Source: Lachnospiraceae bacterium (GTDB lineage Bacteria; Bacillota; Clostridia; Lachnospirales; Lachnospiraceae). From it: a stretch of DNA of 10,756 bases. The DNA lies in contig JAFTXF010000140.1 of the NCBI GenBank assembly GCA_017461685.1, forward strand, positions 1 to 10,756. Reading direction: 5' to 3'. Every line of letters starts with the position of its first letter. Position 1 is the stretch's first letter. The notes under the pieces are model-generated. The model worked only from the letters and a program-made list of their open reading frames with translations, ran no database searches and was not told where the DNA came from. Made by a program: the position numbers and the translations under genes. Below are positions 6,830-10,756 of the stretch, one piece after another.

Positions 6830-6943
6830 TTGAGCGTTTTGGTTTTCAAAATCGGTATAATGTTCATGCAAACGCTCAAAAATGGAGCGGTTTCTTCAAT
6901 GTATCCAGCGAATATTTCTAATTTTGAGCGTTTGTAGTATGAT
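6830..6943 (+). promoter_or_regulatory. Promoter with three TTGAGCGTTT operator sites
   Basis: TTGAGCGTTT occurs exactly at 6830-6839, inverted at 6870-6879, and direct again at 6924-6933. It sits within a longer TTTTGAGCGTTTG at the third site and AAACGCTCAAAA at the second. The third site lies between a plausible -35 (TTTCTA, 6915-6920) and -10 (TATGAT, 6938-6943; 17-nt spacer). The first two flank a perfect TATAAT (6856-6861). This is the arrangement expected for a repressor, and the divergent DeoR protein is the natural candidate. A degenerate fourth copy may lie at 6884-6893 (TGGAGCGGTTT-like). No confident minus-strand promoter for deoR was found, but it should lie in this region, placing the hairpin in its leader. 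Confidence 0.65.
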
Positions 6944-6983
6944 GTTAGCATAAAATAAAAATAATTGCAAGGAGGATAAATGC

Positions 6984-8309
6984 ATGGCGGAAAGCAAAAG
7001 TGTTTTTCAGAAAAATCTTCTCTGCTCTTGTGGGAAGCTGCATGAAACAGCAGTGGATGATGTGATTGTAGAGAAGGGAGCGGTGAACAGGCTGCCGGAA
7101 TTGTTGGAAAGATACGGTGCTGTAAAACCGTTCGTTTTGGCAGACTGTAATACGTTTGCGGTAGCGGGCGAGCAGGTTTGCCGGGTTTTAATGTCCCATG
7201 ACATTCCTCATACGAAATATGTATTTGAAAAGTCTCCGGAACCGGACGAGCATGGTGTGGGCTCTGCGGTAATGCATTTTGATGCAAGCTGTGACATTAT
7301 TATCGGAGTAGGCTCAGGGGTCATCAATGATATCAGTAAAATTGTCAGCAATACCAGTGGAAGACCATACATTATTGTAGCCACTGCACCAAGCATGGAC
7401 GGTTACGCGTCCGCAACTTCTTCTATGATTATGGACGGTTTAAAGGTATCATTACCTTCTGCTTGTGCCAAAGTGATAGTCGGTGATATTGATATTTTGA
7501 AGCAGGCACCGTTACATATGTTAAAGTCCGGCCTTGGAGATATGCTTGCCAAATATGTAAGTATTTGTGAGTGGAGGATTGCCCATATCATAGTGGGAGA
7601 ATACTACTGTGAGCAGATTGCCGATATGGTAAGAAATGCTTTGAAGAAGTGTATCGAGAATGCGGAAGGGTTATTAAAAAGAGAAGAGGTCGCAGTAAAA
7701 GCAGTGTTCGAAGGCCTTGTTTTGGGCGGCATTGCTATGAGCTACGCAGGCGTATCCAGACCGGCCTCCGGAATGGAGCATTATATTTCCCATATTTGGG
7801 AAATGCGTGCCTTAGAAACCGGGGGCAGTGTAGAACTGCACGGAATTCAGTGTGCAGTGGGAACCCTTATGACAGCCGGATTATATGAGCAGCTGGTAAA
7901 AATGGTTCCTGACAAGGAGAAGGCACTGGCTTATGCAGCAACCTTTGATTATAAGCAGTGGAGTCAGGAATTACTGGCATTTCTGGGCAAGGGAGCAGAG
8001 ACCATGATTGCCTTAGAAGAAAAGGAACACAAGTATGATGTGGCCCTTCACGCAGAGAGACTGGACAGAATTTTGGCAAACTGGGATACCATTCTTACTA
8101 TTATAAAAGAAGAATTGCCGAGTGCTGCAGAAATCGAAAAAATCCTTGATAGCATACAGGCGCCGAAGACTCCGGAGGAAATCGGTGCAGAAACAGACAA
8201 GCTGAAAATCACCCTGCTGGCGACTAAGGACATTCGCGATAAATATGTACTGTCCCGTTTGTTGTGGGATTTGGGTATTTGGGATGAAATGAATCTGGAA
8301 GTTTTATAA
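6984..8309 (+). CDS. araM: sn-glycerol-1-phosphate dehydrogenase, AraM type
   Basis: The 441-residue protein belongs to the glycerol-1-phosphate dehydrogenase branch of the iron-containing alcohol dehydrogenase superfamily. The family interconverts sn-glycerol-1-phosphate and dihydroxyacetone phosphate using NAD(P)H. Visible motifs are the dinucleotide loop GVGSGVINDISK (108-119), TAPSMDGYAS (134-143), SGLGDMLAKY (182-191, metal ligand D186), SGMEHYISH (262-270, H266) and ELHGIQCAVG (284-293, H286). All three expected metal ligands are present. AAGGAGG at 6969-6975 is 8 nt before ATG. An out-of-frame ATG at 6980 is not used. In Bacillus, AraM feeds lipid-like heptaprenylglyceryl phosphate and sits in the arabinose operon. 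Here it is 31 bp upstream of a rhamnosidase-GDPD fusion, which suggests a catabolic role (inference). Confidence 0.9.
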   Translation: MAESKSVFQKNLLCSCGKLHETAVDDVIVEKGAVNRLPELLERYGAVKPFVLADCNTFAVAGEQVCRVLMSHDIPHTKYVFEKSPEPDEHGVGSAVMHFDASCDIIIGVGSGVINDISKIVSNTSGRPYIIVATAPSMDGYASATSSMIMDGLKVSLPSACAKVIVGDIDILKQAPLHMLKSGLGDMLAKYVSICEWRIAHIIVGEYYCEQIADMVRNALKKCIENAEGLLKREEVAVKAVFEGLVLGGIAMSYAGVSRPASGMEHYISHIWEMRALETGGSVELHGIQCAVGTLMTAGLYEQLVKMVPDKEKALAYAATFDYKQWSQELLAFLGKGAETMIALEEKEHKYDVALHAERLDRILANWDTILTIIKEELPSAAEIEKILDSIQAPKTPEEIGAETDKLKITLLATKDIRDKYVLSRLLWDLGIWDEMNLEVL

Positions 8310-8340
8310 GGAAAAAATATACTCTACGGAGGTAAGGGAA

Positions 8341-10521
8341 ATGGAGACAAACAATTGGAAGGCAAAATGGATAAAACCGATGGAGGACAAGGGGGATGTG
8401 GTTCCTAAGTTTGTGAAAACATTTGCTGCAAAGGGAGAGGTGAAGGAAGCCCTCCTTACAGTAACTGCGCAGGGTGTGTATGAGGCGAGAGTAAATGACA
8501 CACGTGTCAGTGAATACGTACTGGCACCGGGATTTACTTCTTACACCCACAGACTGCAGTATCAGACCTATGATGTGACAGACCTTGTGCAGCAGCAGAA
8601 CTGTATCGAAGTTTTAGTAGGCAAAGGCTGGTATCGCAGCAGACTTTTATGGTGTGCCTGTCCATTCCAGGAAGAACTTCAGAAAAATCCTGCGGGACTT
8701 TTCCTGGAGCTGGCTATCACCTACGCAGACGGAAGCAGTGAAGTCATCTGCTCTGATGAGAGCTGGCAGGTGGAAGAAAGCAAGGTTCGTTTTTCAGAAA
8801 TCTATGACGGCGAAATCTATGACGCCGGATTTGTGGCTGAAGAGGCAGCTCCTGTAGTGGCTTACGACGGGCCTACACATACCCTGATACCGCAGCAGGG
8901 TGAGGAAATCAGAGAGCAGGAAAGACTGTCCGTTGCTAAGATTTTCACCACTCCGAAGGGCGAAGTGGTAGTGGATTTCGGCCAGGAAATTACCGGTTAT
9001 GTGGAAATCAAGCTAGAGGCCGGAAAAGGCGATGTAGTGGATTTATCCTTTGCCGAGGTTATGGATAAAGAGGGTAATTTCTACAATGAAAATTACCGCT
9101 CTGCAAAGTGCCAGTATCACTATATTTGTACAGACGGCCAGCAAAGCTATAAGCCGCTTCTGACTTTTTATGGATTCCGCTATCTGAGAGTCAATGAATT
9201 TCCGGGCGGACCGCATGCAGCAAAGCCGGAGCATTTTAGTGCTATTGTAGTACATTCGCAGATGCGCAGAATCGGACATTTGAACAGCTCCGACCCGCTG
9301 TTAAACCGCTTGATTGAAAATGTTTTCTGGGGTCAGAAGTGCAATTATCTGGACGTGCCTCCAGACTGCCCTCAGCGTGATGAGCGTATGGGCTGGACCG
9401 GAGACGCACAGGTTTTCATGCGTACAGCCTGCTTAAATTATGATGTAGAAAAATTTTTCACCAAATGGTTGGCAGACATGGCAGCGGACCAGTATGAGGA
9501 CGGTCATATCGGCAATATCATTCCGGATATTCAGAGAAGACCGGTTACCAGCGCAGCATGGGGAGATGCAGCAACCATTTGCCCATGGGAAATTTATTTA
9601 AATTACGGCAATAAAGAGATTTTGGAAAGACAGTTCGACTGCATGAAGAACTGGGTGGGATATATTACTTCTTCGACCAAGGATACCTATTTATGGACCG
9701 GCGGTGTGCATTTCGGTGACTGGTTAGGACTGGATTCGCCTTCCGGAAGCTACAAGGGTTCCACCCGTCAGGACTTTATTGCAACAGCCTTCTATGCATA
9801 CTCTACTTCCCTACTGATAAAGGCCGGCAAGGTGTTAGGTAAGGATATGGCAGAGTATGAAGAGCTTTATGCGCATATTAAGGAAGCTTTCCAGAAGACT
9901 TATCCGACATATGAGACCCAGACAGAATGTATTCTGGCGGCTCACTTCAAATTGGCACCGTGTCCGCAGGCGGCAGCAGACCAGCTGGCAGAAATGGTGA
10001 GAAGCTGCGGTATCAAGCTGCAGACAGGCTTCGTAGGAACACCGTATTTGCTCCATGTACTCAGCGACTATGGCTATGCCAAGCTGGCATATTCGCTGTT
10101 ACTCAGAAAGACCTATCCATCATGGCTCTACCCGGTAACCAAAGGTGCTACCACCATTTGGGAGCACTGGGACGGCATTATGGAGGATGGCGGCTTCTGG
10201 AGCGCAGATATGAATTCTTACAATCATTATGCATACGGCGCTGTGGCTGACTGGTTGTACAGTACAGTGGCAGGCATTAAGCCGATAGAGGAAGCACCGG
10301 GCTTTGCAAAGGTAGCTATTGCACCTGTTCCGGATGCAAGAATAGGTTGGTTTACCGCGTCTTTGGAAACCAGACACGGAAAAATTATATCAAAATGGAT
10401 AAAGGAGAAAGATATGTTCAAACATGAAATTACCACTCCGGTAGAAGCAGAGATTACCATTGCCGGAGAAACCAAAACAGTACCTGCAGGAAGTTATGTG
10501 GTATACAGCCCGCTGGCACCA
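8341..10521 (+). other. GH78 alpha-L-rhamnosidase part of the fusion
   Basis: Residues 1-727 form a complete rhamnosidase, with all domains and both acidic catalytic residues in place. This part hydrolyses terminal alpha-L-rhamnose from glycosides or oligosaccharides. Its cytoplasmic location means that substrates must be imported first. No transporter for this is in the window. Confidence 0.9.
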
Positions 10522-10756
10522 AATACCGAAGACAAGATTGTGATAGAAGGTCATCGCGGCTATTGCGCACAATATCCGGAAAACACCATGATATCCTTTG
10601 AAGCAGCTTTAGACCTTGGCGTGGATGCCATTGAATTTGACGTATGGCTGACCCAGGACAAGGTGCCGGTATTGATGCATGACTGTAATGCAAAACGTAC
10701 CTGTGGTGTTGACAAAAACTTACGTGATATGACTCTTGCGGAAGTAAAGCAGCTGG
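8341..10756 (+). CDS. GH78 alpha-L-rhamnosidase fused to a GDPD domain (partial at window end)
   Basis: The frame is open for 805 codons and runs off the window. GGAGGT at 8328-8333 lies 7 nt before ATG. There is no signal peptide, so the enzyme is cytoplasmic. Residues 1-195 are the N-terminal beta domains of GH78 (AQGVYEARVNDTRVSEYVLAPG). About 200-280 is the rhamnosidase beta-sandwich (VVDFGQEITGY, 210-220), and about 290-640 is the alpha/alpha barrel. The catalytic motif CPQRDERMGWTGDAQ (343-357) holds the expected general acid E348. GATTIWEHWDG (602-612) holds the likely base E608. The C-terminal beta domain ends near residue 727 (AGSYVVYSPL). After about ten linker residues a GDPD domain begins: HRG (H738), YPENT (E747), IEFD (E765, D767) and MHD (H780), the known metal/catalytic set. 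The frame was read codon by codon and contains no stop or frameshift. The remainder of the GDPD domain is outside the window. Confidence 0.92.
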   Translation, partial: METNNWKAKWIKPMEDKGDVVPKFVKTFAAKGEVKEALLTVTAQGVYEARVNDTRVSEYVLAPGFTSYTHRLQYQTYDVTDLVQQQNCIEVLVGKGWYRSRLLWCACPFQEELQKNPAGLFLELAITYADGSSEVICSDESWQVEESKVRFSEIYDGEIYDAGFVAEEAAPVVAYDGPTHTLIPQQGEEIREQERLSVAKIFTTPKGEVVVDFGQEITGYVEIKLEAGKGDVVDLSFAEVMDKEGNFYNENYRSAKCQYHYICTDGQQSYKPLLTFYGFRYLRVNEFPGGPHAAKPEHFSAIVVHSQMRRIGHLNSSDPLLNRLIENVFWGQKCNYLDVPPDCPQRDERMGWTGDAQVFMRTACLNYDVEKFFTKWLADMAADQYEDGHIGNIIPDIQRRPVTSAAWGDAATICPWEIYLNYGNKEILERQFDCMKNWVGYITSSTKDTYLWTGGVHFGDWLGLDSPSGSYKGSTRQDFIATAFYAYSTSLLIKAGKVLGKDMAEYEELYAHIKEAFQKTYPTYETQTECILAAHFKLAPCPQAAADQLAEMVRSCGIKLQTGFVGTPYLLHVLSDYGYAKLAYSLLLRKTYPSWLYPVTKGATTIWEHWDGIMEDGGFWSADMNSYNHYAYGAVADWLYSTVAGIKPIEEAPGFAKVAIAPVPDARIGWFTASLETRHGKIISKWIKEKDMFKHEITTPVEAEITIAGETKTVPAGSYVVYSPLAPNTEDKIVIEGHRGYCAQYPENTMISFEAALDLGVDAIEFDVWLTQDKVPVLMHDCNAKRTCGVDKNLRDMTLAEVKQL
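10540..10756 (+). other. GDPD domain, N-terminal part only
   Basis: From about residue 734 the sequence matches the glycerophosphodiester phosphodiesterase TIM-barrel start: IEGHRG, YPENTMISFEAALDLG, DAIEFDVWLTQD and PVLMHD. The family cuts glycerophosphodiesters to glycerol phosphate plus an alcohol, using a divalent metal bound by the E-x-D pair. Only about 70 residues of a normal domain of roughly 240 are visible. Confidence 0.9.

Noticed and set aside
6655..7287. 210-codon minus-strand open frame across the promoter region and start of araM
   Set aside because: It crosses the hairpin repeat, the operator region and antisense araM, with low-complexity His/Pro/Ser-rich sequence. It is a shadow frame.
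8224..8550. 108-codon minus-strand frame over the araM / rhamnosidase junction
   Set aside because: It is antisense to two strongly supported genes and to a clear ribosome binding site.
10414..10756. Two separate genes (rhamnosidase then GDPD) instead of a fusion
   Set aside because: The reading frame was followed codon by codon from 8341 to 10756 without a stop, and the sequence before GDPD is a normal GH78 C-terminal domain. An internal start is still noted as a finding.

Overview
The window looks like a chromosomal piece from a low-to-moderate GC Clostridia, most likely a gut Lachnospiraceae. The reasons are strong AAGGAGG-type ribosome binding sites, the mix of families (AGCS amino-acid symporter, LysR and DeoR regulators, AraM-type glycerol-1-phosphate dehydrogenase, GH78 rhamnosidase), and compact intergenic regions with intrinsic terminators. 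The genus cannot be fixed from the sequence alone. I see no tRNA, rRNA, CRISPR array, transposase or phage gene.

Layout: (1) 1-2630 holds a minus-strand AGCS sodium/alanine-type symporter with a terminator hairpin at its end. It is divergent from a plus-strand LysR regulator, and the two share a 111-bp promoter region. (2) A two-way terminator and four short repeats separate lysR from a convergent three-gene minus-strand operon: esterase (5674-4892), second esterase (4625-3870), ATP-grasp ligase (3832-2639). (3) A minus-strand DeoR-family repressor (6525-5770) ends in its own terminator just before the esterase operon promoter. (4) Divergent from deoR is a plus-strand operon: a glycerol-1-phosphate dehydrogenase (6984-8309), then a large open frame from 8341 that runs off the window. 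That frame encodes a complete cytoplasmic GH78 alpha-L-rhamnosidase fused in frame to the start of a glycerophosphodiester phosphodiesterase (GDPD) domain.

Two points stand out. First, the AraM / GH78-GDPD operon brings together enzymes that could release rhamnose and glycerol phosphate from one substrate and pass glycerol-1-phosphate to DHAP. This is a plausible catabolic module for glycerol-phosphate-decorated rhamnosyl glycans. It is controlled by the divergent DeoR protein, and its promoter region carries three exact copies of TTGAGCGTTT. Second, two related 200-260 bp elements form very long hairpins. Their arms differ between copies but pair within each copy, and they enclose a conserved core. 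Both lie in the same orientation, 32-34 nt upstream of a minus-strand start codon (esterase 2 of the operon, and deoR). They may be structured 5' leaders or MITE-like repeats. They also create false N-terminal extensions on both downstream genes.
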